A stretch of 64,000 nt of DNA from Rhodothermales bacterium (GCA_017643395.1 JAEPNP010000003.1:186001-250000), one strand, 5' to 3'; counted from the first letter of the stretch, positions 34,539 to 44,649 are shown. A program made the numbers and translations. The notes: generated by a model not told the origin, from the sequence alone.

Positions 34539-34796
34539 GGCAGCGAAAGGGCTCCGGCGTCTGAACTCCGCAGGCTGACGCAAGACTCAAGTGGCATCAG
34601 AGCGGAACAGGCTGGAGATGCGGAGGTCGATTGCCCGGCGTCGGGGCCCGGCCTAAGACCGTTTCTACCGCCCTTTCTAGGTACGATCTGGCAGTGGGTC
34701 CATGAAGTCGCGAGACTCGTGCGTCTGAGAAGCGATCCCAGACACTATGACGTTGATGCGGCGCCGATTGCTGGCACCATACTCCACCTCTTTCAG

Positions 34797-37202
34797 ATGC
34801 GCATCGTTACGGTCTGCCTCGTCCTTTTCGAACTGGCTGGCTCGCCTACTGCCAACGCCCAGGAGGTCGACGTGCCCGGCCTGGACCAGCCTGTGGAGGT
34901 GCTACGCGACCCGTGGGGCATCAACCACATCTACGCCGAGACGGAGCACGATCTGTTCTTTGCGCAAGGCTACATGGCCGCGCGGGATCGGCTCTTCCAG
35001 TTTGAGGTGTGGCGGCGGCAGGCCACAGGCACGGTGGCGGAGCTGCTGGGACCGCGTGAGTTGGAGCGCGACATCGGCACGCGCCTATTCCGGTTCCGGG
35101 GCGATATCACCGACGAGATGAACCACTACCACGACCGGGGTGCGGCCATCATCACGGCGTTCGTGGACGGGGTGAACGCGTACATCGCCGAGACCGAACG
35201 GGACCCTTCGTTGCTGCCCATCGAGTTCGAACTGCTGGGTACGCGGCCTGAGCTATGGACGCCGGACGTCGTGATTTCACGGCATCAGGGGCTGTTGGGC
35301 AACATCAACGCGGAGCTTCGCTACGGTCGCGCCGTGGCGGCTGCCGGACCCGAGGAGGTGCTGAAGGTCGCGGGCTTCGAGCCGGGCACTCCCGACATCG
35401 CCCTGGACCCGGCCATTGATGGCGATGCGCTCTCTGCCGACATCCTGGGCATCTACAATGCCTACCGCCGGCCGGTGCGGTTTCAGCCGGAGGATCTGGC
35501 AGCTGCCCATCGCCCGAATCCGGATGCGTGGGAGCACCTGGCCGCCATATGGAACGATGAGATTCCGCTGGATGACCGTGAGAATCTGGGCAGCAACAAC
35601 TGGGTGGTGGACAGCCGGCTGTCGGTGTCCGGCTTCCCGATGATGGCCAATGACCCGCACCGCACGCAGGCGGCGCCGTCCCTGCGATACTGGGCGCATC
35701 TGGTGGGGCCTGGCTGGGACGTGATCGGTGGCGGCGAGCCGGAGATCCCGGGCATCTCCATTGGCCACAACGGGTTCGGGGCGTGGGGGCTGACCGTCTT
35801 CCAGACGGACGCGGAGGACCTGTATGTCTACGAGACCAACCCGGATAACCCGGACCAGTACCGGTATCGTGGCGCGTGGGAGAACATGGAGGTCGAGGTG
35901 GACACCATCCACGTGCGGGGTGCTGACCCGGTTGTGGTGCGCCACCGGTATACCCGGCACGGTCCCGTGACGTATCAGGACGGAACGACTGCGTACGCGG
36001 TGCGGGCGGGGTGGCTGGAGATCGGCGGATCGCCGTACCTGGCGAGTCTGCGCATGGACCAGGCCCAGTCGTGGGAGGAATTCCGGGAGGCCTGCGCCTA
36101 CTCCCACATTCCGGGGGAGAACATGATCTGGGCTGACGCCGACGGCACAATCGGCTGGCAGTCGGTGGGCATCGCCCCGGTGCGGCCGAACTGGAGCGGG
36201 TTGGTGCCCGTGCCGGGAGACGGCCGCTACGAGTGGGACGACTATCTGCCCATGCTCGAGAAGCCCTGGGAGGCCGAGCCGGATCGCGGTTGGATTGCCA
36301 CGGCCAACAACGAGCTGGTTCCGGACGGCTACCCGCATCGCGACGCGGTGGGGTGGGAGTGGTCCGATCCGTTTCGCTACAACCGCATCGCCGAGGAGTT
36401 GTCGAGCGGGCGTATCCATTCGGTGGCGGACATGATGACGCTGCAGACGGACTACCTGTCCATTCCCGCGCGCACGCTGGTGCCGATGCTGCGGCATATC
36501 GGTGCGCCGGATGTCCGCACGGCCTCCGAGGCGCTCGCTCTCGTGGAGTGGGATTACCTGCTCACGGCCGAATCTCGTGAGGCGGCCGTCTATGTAGTCT
36601 GGGAGGGCCGCGTGCGCCGCGCGGTGTCGGACGTGGTGATATCGGAATCGGTGCAGCCCTACATCGGCAGTCTTTCGATGTCCCAGGTACTGTCCCATCT
36701 GGCCGCGCCGGGACCGGAGTTTGCGGCGCTGTGCTCATCGTGCAATCCGCTGGAGGGGCGCGATGCGCTGCTGATGCGCGAGTTGGGCGGCGCGCTGGAG
36801 GACCTGGATCGGGACCTGGGCGGTGATCCGGCGGACTGGCAGTTCGGTCACTGGAAGACCATCACCATGCGGCACCCCATGACGGCGGCTGTGGGCGATG
36901 AGATGCGCAATCTCCTGGATGTCGGCGTGCTGCCCCGAGGTGGCAACAGCTACACGGTCAATCAGACCGGCGGCGGGCGTGTGCAGCGCTCCGGCGCATC
37001 ATTCCGCATCATTGTGGACACCGGCAACTGGGATGCGTCCGTGGGCATGAATGCGCCGGGGCAGTCTGGCGACCCGTCCAGTCCGTACTACCGCAATCTG
37101 TTTGGCACGTGGGCGGCCGATGGGTTCTTCCCGGTGTACTACTCCCGGGAAAAGGTGGAGGCGGCGGCTGAGGAACGCCTGGGGCTACAACCGAAACGAT
37201 GA
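34797..37202 (+). CDS. Penicillin acylase family N-terminal-nucleophile hydrolase
   Basis: 801 residues from ATG 34797, which begins a signal peptide (MRIVTVCLVLFELAGSPTANA). Ntn-hydrolase precursor: alpha subunit, then spacer and beta subunit. The conserved nucleophile is Ser266 in NLGSNNWVVD, preceded by Gly where autocleavage occurs. NDPHRT, GHNGFGAWGLT and the late GGNSYTVNQTGGG are family motifs. Family members cleave amide bonds of penicillins, acyl-homoserine lactones or acyl-amino acids; substrate unknown. Its stop overlaps the next gene's ATG. Confidence 0.94.
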   Translation: MRIVTVCLVLFELAGSPTANAQEVDVPGLDQPVEVLRDPWGINHIYAETEHDLFFAQGYMAARDRLFQFEVWRRQATGTVAELLGPRELERDIGTRLFRFRGDITDEMNHYHDRGAAIITAFVDGVNAYIAETERDPSLLPIEFELLGTRPELWTPDVVISRHQGLLGNINAELRYGRAVAAAGPEEVLKVAGFEPGTPDIALDPAIDGDALSADILGIYNAYRRPVRFQPEDLAAAHRPNPDAWEHLAAIWNDEIPLDDRENLGSNNWVVDSRLSVSGFPMMANDPHRTQAAPSLRYWAHLVGPGWDVIGGGEPEIPGISIGHNGFGAWGLTVFQTDAEDLYVYETNPDNPDQYRYRGAWENMEVEVDTIHVRGADPVVVRHRYTRHGPVTYQDGTTAYAVRAGWLEIGGSPYLASLRMDQAQSWEEFREACAYSHIPGENMIWADADGTIGWQSVGIAPVRPNWSGLVPVPGDGRYEWDDYLPMLEKPWEAEPDRGWIATANNELVPDGYPHRDAVGWEWSDPFRYNRIAEELSSGRIHSVADMMTLQTDYLSIPARTLVPMLRHIGAPDVRTASEALALVEWDYLLTAESREAAVYVVWEGRVRRAVSDVVISESVQPYIGSLSMSQVLSHLAAPGPEFAALCSSCNPLEGRDALLMRELGGALEDLDRDLGGDPADWQFGHWKTITMRHPMTAAVGDEMRNLLDVGVLPRGGNSYTVNQTGGGRVQRSGASFRIIVDTGNWDASVGMNAPGQSGDPSSPYYRNLFGTWAADGFFPVYYSREKVEAAAEERLGLQPKR

Positions 37203-38023
37203 TGAGAACACTGCTTTTCCTGTCCCTGCTTTGGGTCGCGATGCCGTCTCAGGCGCAGTGGATCGAGCGCCCGACCGGACCGGCTTACTTCGCGGTGCTC
37301 GGCAGCGACCTGGATGCGCTGGAGGCCTGGTACCTGGAGGCCTTCGGTGGGTATCGCGAATCAGCGGCCTCCGGAGACGGCTTCGAGATCCGCAACCTGA
37401 TTTCGCCGGGAGCGCGCATTGAGCTGATCATGGATCAGCGCATGGCGGACGCCGGGGAGCGTGCCAGGGGATTCTTCAAGCTGGGGGTGTCTACGGGCGA
37501 CCTGGACGGCATGGCGGATCGAGTGGAAGCATCTACCGGGGAGCGGCCGCGTGTCTTGTCGATCGGCTCAGCGCGCTTCCTGCAGTTGCGCGATCCCGAA
37601 GGCAATCGCGTGCAGATTTTCGAGTCATCGCCGCGGCGCGACGAGGTCTTGCTGCTGGCCATGCACGCCGAATTGCTGCGCGCTCATCGCGACAATGACG
37701 TCGAGGCCTGGATGGCCATCGAAGCGGACACCACGCTCTCGGTCAACGGCGGCGAGATTTCGTTCTCGCATGCCGCAGAACGGCGCTCCGAACGGGAGGC
37801 CTACCTGGGCTCCGCGGAGTTTGAAATCTACCGGGACGTAGCGGAGCCGGAGGTCACCGTTTCAGTCGACGGCACGCTCGCGTGGCTGGCCGCGGAGGTT
37901 GAGGTGCGCGGCCGCATGGGGGATGCCACGTTCCACGATGTGTGGGCGTGGGTAGAGCTGTACCGAAAGACGGACGCCGGGTGGAAACTGGTGGGGAACG
38001 CTTCGAATCGGCGGGATCCGTAG
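37199..38023 (+). CDS. VOC (glyoxalase-like) and SnoaL-like fusion, secreted
   Basis: 274 residues. Signal peptide MMRTLLFLSLLWVAMPSQAQ. Residues about 28-145 are a VOC-fold domain (YFAVLGSDLDALEAWYLEAFGG ... FLQLRDPEGNRVQIFE). Residues about 155-270 form a SnoaL/DUF4440-like domain (AHRDNDVEAWMAIEADTTLSVNGGEI ... WAWVELYRKTDAGWKLVG). Translationally coupled to the acylase gene (ATGA overlap), so possibly acting on its product. Convergent with the M28 gene with no base between the stops. Confidence 0.83.
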   Translation: MMRTLLFLSLLWVAMPSQAQWIERPTGPAYFAVLGSDLDALEAWYLEAFGGYRESAASGDGFEIRNLISPGARIELIMDQRMADAGERARGFFKLGVSTGDLDGMADRVEASTGERPRVLSIGSARFLQLRDPEGNRVQIFESSPRRDEVLLLAMHAELLRAHRDNDVEAWMAIEADTTLSVNGGEISFSHAAERRSEREAYLGSAEFEIYRDVAEPEVTVSVDGTLAWLAAEVEVRGRMGDATFHDVWAWVELYRKTDAGWKLVGNASNRRDP

Positions 38024-39577
38024 CTACCGTCCGCTGGACCTGACCACGTCCCGACAGCCGCGCCACGAACGCGCCATGCCGTTACGCGATGGCGGCAGCA
38101 GGGCCTTCTCACGACCAAACCGGCGCTCGTCCTCGCTGGCCATGTAGGCCACGATGGCCGCCGTGGTTGCATTCATGGCCAGGTGGTCAAACATGACCTT
38201 GTCGAAGGTGTCGCGGTTGGTATGCCAGGTGTACTGGCGATACTCGTCGTACGGAGACTGCAGGCGGAAGCTGGGGATGCCGGCACACACAAAGCTGGTG
38301 TGATCCGAGCCGGCGTTGTTCTGTGCACCCGGCACTTCGACAACCATGCGCGCCTGCCATTCGGCGGGTAGTGCGCCCGCCCATCGCGGAAGAAACATGG
38401 GAGATTCCGCAAACGCCTGGCCCTCGAGTCGCTCAAACGCCCACGTGCCGTTGTCCTGGTTGAACATGGCCTGCACGCCTTCCATGATTTCCGGGTTGTC
38501 TTCGCGGAATGCCGCAGAGCCGACAAGGCCGACTTCTTCGTTGGCCCAGTGACCGATAAGAATCGTGCGGCGCGGATTCGGGTAGGTCTCTTTCAGAATG
38601 CGGGCCGCCTCCAGCATGGTGAGCGTGCCGGTGCCGTTGTCGGTGGCACCGGTGGCGGCGTGCCATGAATCAAGGTGGGCCCCCAGGATCACGTATTCGT
38701 CGGGCAGTTCGCTACCCTCCATGCGGGCGATGACGTTGAACTGCGGCACCTCGCCTCCGAACTCAGCCTCGGCGTTGACGCGCAGACGCACGGGCGTTCC
38801 ATTGGCCACCAGGCGATAGAGCAGTCCGTAGTCCTCACAGGATACGTCCAGGGACACCGCCTGCTGATTGTTGGTAGCGAACACCTTGTTGACGCCCCAG
38901 CCGCCAGACCACCGAGACTCGAGTGTGCCGGCGGCTCCGAGCGAGTCCACCAGGCTCGCCGCAGACGCGGCGGCTCGGAAGGCGTTGCCAAGTCCGGTCA
39001 GATGCTGCAGCCGGGCGGCGTGCGCTCTTGCGGTGCCGACACGGCGATCGTTGAGCGCCGAGATTTCGGCCTCCTGCGCGTTGGCTTCCAGTTCCTGCCG
39101 GGCGCGGCACATTTCCTCAGGCGCCGACAGCAGCACGAAGTTGCCGGCGACGTTCGCCTTCCAGGCTTCGATGTCGCCGTCCGAGGGGGGCAGGAGCACA
39201 TCGCCCGTGACAGGACCGTTCGTGGCCGGGCTCCAGGCTTTCAATTCAGCCTCCAGGCTCGTGACGCGCGGAGCCAGCATGTCCACGTGCAGGATGCCGC
39301 CCTTCCAGCGAGACCACGTGCCGATCTCCTGTTTTTCGGTGGCCACGCCCCACTCCTGGTAGGTCTCGATCAGCCAGTCCTGGGACTGCTCGAGGCCTTC
39401 GCTGCCCGCAAGCCGGGGGCCGATCACGTCCAGCAGCTGATGAGCCAGCGCGCGGGTTTGTGACTCGTCAATGCCTACGCGATACATCTCGCGCAGCGTG
39501 TCGTCGTCGTAGTAGAAAGTCTGGGCGGTGGCGGAAACAGTCAGCAGTGCCGTGAGCAGGCAGGCCAGTAGACGCAT
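38024..39577 (-). CDS. M28 family zinc peptidase, secreted
   Basis: 517 residues with signal peptide (MRLLACLLTALLTVSATAQ). A protease-associated-like insert lies at about 130-240. Dizinc M28 residues are in LGAHLDSWHAATGATDNGTG, ANEEVGLVGS, FNQDNGT, GSDHTSFV and WHTNRDTFDKV. Aminopeptidase or carboxypeptidase Q-like; specificity unknown. A second, shorter M28 peptidase is encoded at 52.3 kb. Confidence 0.93.
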   Translation of the reverse strand: MRLLACLLTALLTVSATAQTFYYDDDTLREMYRVGIDESQTRALAHQLLDVIGPRLAGSEGLEQSQDWLIETYQEWGVATEKQEIGTWSRWKGGILHVDMLAPRVTSLEAELKAWSPATNGPVTGDVLLPPSDGDIEAWKANVAGNFVLLSAPEEMCRARQELEANAQEAEISALNDRRVGTARAHAARLQHLTGLGNAFRAAASAASLVDSLGAAGTLESRWSGGWGVNKVFATNNQQAVSLDVSCEDYGLLYRLVANGTPVRLRVNAEAEFGGEVPQFNVIARMEGSELPDEYVILGAHLDSWHAATGATDNGTGTLTMLEAARILKETYPNPRRTILIGHWANEEVGLVGSAAFREDNPEIMEGVQAMFNQDNGTWAFERLEGQAFAESPMFLPRWAGALPAEWQARMVVEVPGAQNNAGSDHTSFVCAGIPSFRLQSPYDEYRQYTWHTNRDTFDKVMFDHLAMNATTAAIVAYMASEDERRFGREKALLPPSRNGMARSWRGCRDVVRSSGR

Positions 39578-39590
39578 CAGTCGGGTCGGG

Positions 39591-40118
39591 TTAGTTCAGA
39601 TTCTGGAATCCGGACATGCGCTCGTCAATCAGTTGTTTGAATACGCTGTCGAGCTCCGCGCGCATCTCCACGCGGTCCAGTCCGGGTTCGAATCCGTCTT
39701 TCTCTCGTTCGGCAACGGAGAAGCCGTAACGCCGGAAAAAGTTTTCTGTGTGCTGGCTGGTTTCCAGCCGGACGGCTCGGGCAGGACTCTGAATGATGGC
39801 CAGGAGGCGGTAGAGCATGAGGGCATCTCCGAAGCCCTTGCCCTGGTAGTCTGCCCGCACCATGCCCCAACAGAGGTCGGCCGTGTCGCCGCGCAAGGCA
39901 AAGCCGCCGCAGGCCAGAACCTCCCCGCGGTCGAGCATTACCAGGTATGGGCCCTTGTCCGCCTCAACATGCTTCAGAAAGTCCGGTAGCTCGTTGCTGG
40001 AGAAGTACTTGGGCACATTGCTGCGAAAGCAGGCGATCACGCCACCCCGGTGTTCTGCGGAATACGGGAGAATCTCGATGTCGCCGGGGAGCGGTCCTTG
40101 GAATGAAGCGTTAGGCAC
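39591..40118 (-). CDS. GNAT family N-acetyltransferase
   Basis: 175 residues. Acetyl-CoA loop in VRADYQGKGFGDALMLYRLL (Q/RxxGxG/A pattern), preceding strand LACGGFALRGDTADLCWGMV, and late RLETSQHTENFFRRYGFSV. Substrate not readable. It lies 13 bases upstream of the M28 peptidase gene on the same strand, so the two may be co-transcribed, and is divergent from the aldehyde dehydrogenase gene. Confidence 0.9.
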   Translation of the reverse strand: MPNASFQGPLPGDIEILPYSAEHRGGVIACFRSNVPKYFSSNELPDFLKHVEADKGPYLVMLDRGEVLACGGFALRGDTADLCWGMVRADYQGKGFGDALMLYRLLAIIQSPARAVRLETSQHTENFFRRYGFSVAEREKDGFEPGLDRVEMRAELDSVFKQLIDERMSGFQNLN

Positions 40119-40147
40119 GGGAAATCAGAAAAAATCAGGCACTGGTG

Positions 40148-41719
40148 ATGGAAGCTACCACCGAAGCACGCGCTTTTCTCGACACGCTCGGCATCTCCGA
40201 GATCAACGCCGGCGGTTTTGACGGCGAATGGATTGGATCCGGCCCTCTGCTGGACGTGACGACGCCCATCGACGGCTCGCACATCGCGAGCGTGCGGCAG
40301 GTCACCACGGAGGAGTACAACCGTGTCGTGGACAGCGCGCACCAGGCGTTCCTGGAATGGCGCAAGGTGCCGGGGCCCAAGCGCGGCGAAGTGGTGCGGC
40401 AGTTAGGCGATGCGCTCCGTGCCCACAAGCACGAACTCGGTGCGCTGGTGACCCTGGAGATGGGCAAGATCCTGGCCGAGGGTGAGGGCGAGGTGCAGGA
40501 GATGATCGACATCTGCGATTTTGCGACCGGTCTCTCCCGGCAGCTCTACGGGCTGACCATGCCGTCCGAGCGGCCTGACCACCACATGAAGGAGCAATGG
40601 CATCCCCTGGGCGTGGTGGGCATCATTTCCGCCTTCAACTTCCCGGTGGCGGTCTGGGCCTGGAATTCTGCCCTGGCAGCCGTTTGCGGCGACTCCACCG
40701 TGTGGAAGCCGTCTGAGGCCACGCCGCTCACGGCCATTGCCTGCACCAGGATTGCGCAGCAGGTCTGCATCGACAATGATGTGAACCCGGCCATCTTCTC
40801 GCTGGTGATCGGCGACGTGCCGACGGTGGGCGAGCCGATGCTGGCCGACAAGCGCATTCCGCTCATTTCCGCTACAGGAAGCTGCCGCATGGGGTATCGC
40901 GCGGCGAGCGTGGTCGGACAGCGCCTTGGCAAGACCATCCTCGAACTGGGCGGCAACAACGCCATCATCGTCACGCCGCACGCCAACATGGACATGGTGC
41001 TGCCGGCGATTCTCTTCGGTTCGGTAGGTACGGCCGGTCAGCGCTGTACGTCCACGCGACGCATCATCGTGCACGAATCCATGCGCGAGGAGCTGGAGAC
41101 CCGCCTGGTGCGCGCCTACAAGGATGTGCGCATCGGCGACCCGAGCGATCCCTCCACGCTGATGGGTCCGCTGGTCAATCAGCGCTCGGTGGATGACCTC
41201 ATGCGGGCCAAGGAGCAGGTTGTTGCCGAGGGCGGCGAAATCCTGTACGGTGGCGAGCTGCTGGAAGGGCCCGACTATCCCGGCGGGCTGTACGTCACGC
41301 CGTGTATCGCGCGCGCCAAGAACGACTTTGCCATCGTGCAGAACGAGACCTTCGGGCCGATTCTCTACATCATCGGCTACGGCGATGCCAACTCCTCGCC
41401 GCGCGAAGCGGTCGATGAGCTGGAGGAGGCCATGCGCCTGCACAACGATGTGCCGCAGGGACTGTCCTCCGCCATCTTTACCGGCCACGTCCGTGAGGCG
41501 GAGTACTTCCTGTCCCACCGCGGGTCCGATTGCGGTATTGCCAACGTCAACATCGGCACCTCCGGTGCAGAGATCGGGGGAGCGTTTGGTGGCGAGAAGG
41601 AGACCGGGGGTGGACGCGAGTCCGGTTCCGATTCCTGGAAGGTGTATATGCGCCGCCAGACCAACACGGTGAACTGGAGCACGGAGCTGCCGCTGGCGCA
41701 GGGAATCAGCTTCGGCTGA
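40148..41719 (+). CDS. ALDH7-type aldehyde dehydrogenase (aminoadipate semialdehyde)
   Basis: About 523 residues; the preceding GTG at 40145 is also possible. Catalytic Cys in GTAGQRCTSTRRI, general base Glu in LELGGNNA, cofactor region NFPVAVWAWNSALA. The C-terminal NVNIGTSGAEIGGAFGGEKE and RRQTNTVNWS are characteristic of the ALDH7 (antiquitin/AmaB/Pcd) group, which oxidises alpha-aminoadipate semialdehyde in lysine breakdown. No other lysine catabolic gene is nearby. Family firm, physiological substrate inferred. Confidence 0.93.
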   Translation: MEATTEARAFLDTLGISEINAGGFDGEWIGSGPLLDVTTPIDGSHIASVRQVTTEEYNRVVDSAHQAFLEWRKVPGPKRGEVVRQLGDALRAHKHELGALVTLEMGKILAEGEGEVQEMIDICDFATGLSRQLYGLTMPSERPDHHMKEQWHPLGVVGIISAFNFPVAVWAWNSALAAVCGDSTVWKPSEATPLTAIACTRIAQQVCIDNDVNPAIFSLVIGDVPTVGEPMLADKRIPLISATGSCRMGYRAASVVGQRLGKTILELGGNNAIIVTPHANMDMVLPAILFGSVGTAGQRCTSTRRIIVHESMREELETRLVRAYKDVRIGDPSDPSTLMGPLVNQRSVDDLMRAKEQVVAEGGEILYGGELLEGPDYPGGLYVTPCIARAKNDFAIVQNETFGPILYIIGYGDANSSPREAVDELEEAMRLHNDVPQGLSSAIFTGHVREAEYFLSHRGSDCGIANVNIGTSGAEIGGAFGGEKETGGGRESGSDSWKVYMRRQTNTVNWSTELPLAQGISFG

Positions 41720-41857
41720 GCTCCCGCATCGGGCGGTCGGAATTGTCCTACACGGGTTTGCGCGATCCTCTGATCGCCAAATCCCACATGGGCTTACAGG
41801 CGCGCGCGACCTGATCTGCTAGCTTGTCCAGCAGGATTAGTTATCAGTTTTCAGGTC

Positions 41858-43519
41858 ATGGTAGTCGTCATTCAAATTCTCCGCCTGCTGCTTTTTACCC
41901 AGCTTCTGGGGCTCACCCCGCAAGCCGATCCGGACAACTGGCCGGCCGCGGCAGATTCCGCGGTCGTACGCTTGCTGGAAACGACTCTCGAGGAGTCGCC
42001 GGGCTTTGATGCCCAGTATCCATGGGCTCGCCCAGTGGATGAGGACATCCAGCAGTTCTATGCGGCCAACGCATACAGAGCCGCCTGGATGGACGGTCCC
42101 GAGCCGACCCGGCTCGCCGAGATGCTGATGCGGGAGATTGAAGCGTCTGAGCAGGATGGATTTCGTCCTGAGGCATTCGGGCTAACTGCCCTGCATGAGG
42201 CCACTGAGTTGGTGGAAGAGGATCCGGTGCCGCGCAATGCGGTCGCCGCCGAGCTGGAGTTCTCGCGGGCCTTCATACAGTTTGCCGGCGCGCACCTCGA
42301 AGGGCGTGTCGACCCGCGCGGGCTGGGGTCTGAGGTGTACCTGACCGTCCCTCGTGCCCAGATGGATTCGATTCTTACCGAGGTCCTTTCAGGGAGTCCG
42401 CCACGCTCGCTGCGCACACTGCTTGTGCCGGAGTCGCCGCGGTATGAGAACCTCGTGGATGCGCTCGCCCGGTATCGCGAAATAGCGGACCGAGGAGGGT
42501 GGCAGCCCGTTTCCGACGGAGATGAGTTGATTCGTCCCGGAGACCTGGACCCGCGCGTTCCGGCACTGCGGGCACGCCTGAGTGCCAGTGGAGACCTGGC
42601 ATCGGGCGCCATGTCCGACTCGACATTTGATGGAGCGATTCAATCCGCTCTCGCGCGCTTTCAGGAGAGAAACGGCCTCGTGGTGGACAGTACGGTCGGT
42701 CCTGCCACGTTGGCTGCCCTCAACACCACGGTGGAGGAGCGGATTCGCCAGATCGAAATGAGCATGGAGCGACTTCGCTGGCTGCCCAGGGACCTGGGAG
42801 ATCGCCACATCTTCGTCAACATCCCCGAATTCAAGGTCTACGGTTATGATGAGGGCCGTGAGTCTCTCGAGATGCGGGTGGTCGTGGGCTCGGAATACGG
42901 TGGTCGCGAGACGCCCGTCTTCCAGGATGAGATGGACCACGTGGTCTTCAATCCCTACTGGAACGTGCCGAGGAGTATCACCATGGGGGAGATTCTGCCC
43001 AACGTGAAGGAGGATCCGGGCTATCTGGCTTCCCGCGGCTATGAGGGTGTGGACGGCGACGGAGACGTGGTTCCGGGTGCTGCGGTGACTGTGGACGACA
43101 TCGAATCAGGTGCTGTGCGCATTCGGCAGCAGCCTGGAACCAACAATGCGCTGGGTCAGGTGAAGTACATGTTTCCCAATCGCCACGCCATCTACCTGCA
43201 CGATACTCCGGCCGACCACTTGTTCTCCGAGGCCGAGCGTGACTTCAGCCACGGGTGCATCCGCCTGGAGGATCCGCCGGGATTCGGTGAGTACGTGCTT
43301 GGTCAGGAGGGTTGGGGGCTGTTGGACGTCGAGAGTGCCATTGCTTCCAACGAGCGCCAGGTGGTCCGGCTTTCAGAGACCATCCCGGTGTACATCATGT
43401 ACCTGACGGCGTTCGAGGACGATGGTCTCATTGCCTTCCGCGGTGACATCTATGACAACGACCGGGCCCTTCTGACGGCCCTGGAGCGATACGAAGGACA
43501 GGTGACGGCGTCAAAATGA
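41858..43519 (+). CDS. L,D-transpeptidase, YcbB-like
   Basis: 553 residues. An N-terminal hydrophobic segment exports it. An N-terminal scaffold region comes first, then a peptidoglycan-binding helix bundle (LARFQERNGLVVDSTVGPATLAALN), then the YkuD domain with PRSITMGEILP, HAIYLHDTP and the catalytic SHGCIRLED (His465, Cys467). It makes 3-3 cross-links or attaches proteins to peptidoglycan. Its TGA overlaps the ATG of the M15 peptidase gene, coupling cross-linking with a peptidase. Confidence 0.94.
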   Translation: MVVVIQILRLLLFTQLLGLTPQADPDNWPAAADSAVVRLLETTLEESPGFDAQYPWARPVDEDIQQFYAANAYRAAWMDGPEPTRLAEMLMREIEASEQDGFRPEAFGLTALHEATELVEEDPVPRNAVAAELEFSRAFIQFAGAHLEGRVDPRGLGSEVYLTVPRAQMDSILTEVLSGSPPRSLRTLLVPESPRYENLVDALARYREIADRGGWQPVSDGDELIRPGDLDPRVPALRARLSASGDLASGAMSDSTFDGAIQSALARFQERNGLVVDSTVGPATLAALNTTVEERIRQIEMSMERLRWLPRDLGDRHIFVNIPEFKVYGYDEGRESLEMRVVVGSEYGGRETPVFQDEMDHVVFNPYWNVPRSITMGEILPNVKEDPGYLASRGYEGVDGDGDVVPGAAVTVDDIESGAVRIRQQPGTNNALGQVKYMFPNRHAIYLHDTPADHLFSEAERDFSHGCIRLEDPPGFGEYVLGQEGWGLLDVESAIASNERQVVRLSETIPVYIMYLTAFEDDGLIAFRGDIYDNDRALLTALERYEGQVTASK

Positions 43520-44643
43520 ACGCACGGAGAATCCTGCCTCTCACCCTGTTTCTGATCGCACTGTTTGTCGCCGTATGGCACTGGAGCGTGGAGAATGACC
43601 GGGCCCGCGTCGCTACGGCGCGGGCCCATGTCGAGCAGCCCGTGCTCGAGAAGGCACCCCCGCTTGATCCGGATGAAGCCGTTGAGCGCGAGGCCGAGCT
43701 GGCCGCAGCGGCCGGGCTGCCTCTCGAGCCGGCCGCCGTGGGAGATCCTCACGTGCCGGCCGTTTCCGAACCGGTGGAGACCGGCCCGAGGGCCAGCTTT
43801 GCCGTGCAGGTCAAAGACCTGGTGGTGCCGTACTCGGTGATGGGGCTGTTCGTGCTTCCGGGTGAGGAAGTAGAATTTGAAACCGTGTTTGAGCGGCCGG
43901 AGGCCGAGTACAGTCTGCTGACCGAGTCGGGCACTCTGCTGGAGGCTTCGGACGGGCAGTGGATCTGGAAGGCACCAGAACAACCGGGCTATTACCCACT
44001 GTTCGTCGAAGGTCCGGTGGATCGCATTCAGTTCAATGTGCTGGTCCAGGAGCCCTTCAGAAACGGACCCGCGCTGTTCAACGGCTACCGCATCGGGGCC
44101 TACCAGAGCAAGCCGCTCCGTGGCGACGTGCGCTTCAACCCGCCGGAGGGATTGATTCCGGTCACGGAAGAGACCGCAGCCGTACGCGTATCTCCAAGTT
44201 TCACGCTTGCGTCGTTCGCGTCCCACCAGCCCGGAAACCCGCGCTACATGATTCTGGACGAGCGATTGCTGATCAAGCTGGAGATGCTCCTGGACGAATT
44301 GCAGAGCGACGGGTTTGACGTCACCACGTTCACGGTGATGAGCGCCTTCCGCACTCCGTGGTACAACGCATCCATCGGCAACACCACGCGATACTCGCTG
44401 CACCTGTATGGGCGCGCCGCCGACATCTTCATCGATGAAGATGGCGATGGCCGGATGGATGATCTCAACGGCAACGGCCGGGAGGACATCGGCGACGCCC
44501 GGGTACTGTACGACTTCATCGACCGGATGAAGGAACAGGCCTGGTATCAGCCCTTCCTCGGCGGCATGGGACTGTACGGCCCCAAGCCGCACCGCGGGCC
44601 ATTCGTGCACGTGGATGTTCGGGGCTACGTGGCGCGCTGGTAG
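43516..44643 (+). CDS. M15-type D,D/L,D-carboxypeptidase-like protein
   Basis: 375 residues, membrane anchor ILPLTLFLIALFVAVWHW near the N-terminus, an acidic linker, a beta domain (about 95-200) and a C-terminal peptidase M15A-like domain. Zinc and catalytic residues: His296 and Asp303 in SLHLYGRAADI, His365 in FVHVDVRG. Inside the domain an Asp/Asn/Gly loop (DEDGDGRMDD) resembles an EF-hand/dockerin calcium loop. Co-translated with the L,D-transpeptidase, so it probably trims the same stem peptides. Confidence 0.88.
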   Translation: MNARRILPLTLFLIALFVAVWHWSVENDRARVATARAHVEQPVLEKAPPLDPDEAVEREAELAAAAGLPLEPAAVGDPHVPAVSEPVETGPRASFAVQVKDLVVPYSVMGLFVLPGEEVEFETVFERPEAEYSLLTESGTLLEASDGQWIWKAPEQPGYYPLFVEGPVDRIQFNVLVQEPFRNGPALFNGYRIGAYQSKPLRGDVRFNPPEGLIPVTEETAAVRVSPSFTLASFASHQPGNPRYMILDERLLIKLEMLLDELQSDGFDVTTFTVMSAFRTPWYNASIGNTTRYSLHLYGRAADIFIDEDGDGRMDDLNGNGREDIGDARVLYDFIDRMKEQAWYQPFLGGMGLYGPKPHRGPFVHVDVRGYVARW

Positions 44644-44649
44644 TCCGCA

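Noticed and set aside
35277-36698. 473-residue open frame antisense to the penicillin acylase
   Set aside because: Shadow frame with His/Arg/Val-rich composition and no signal or domain; the plus-strand enzyme is unambiguous.
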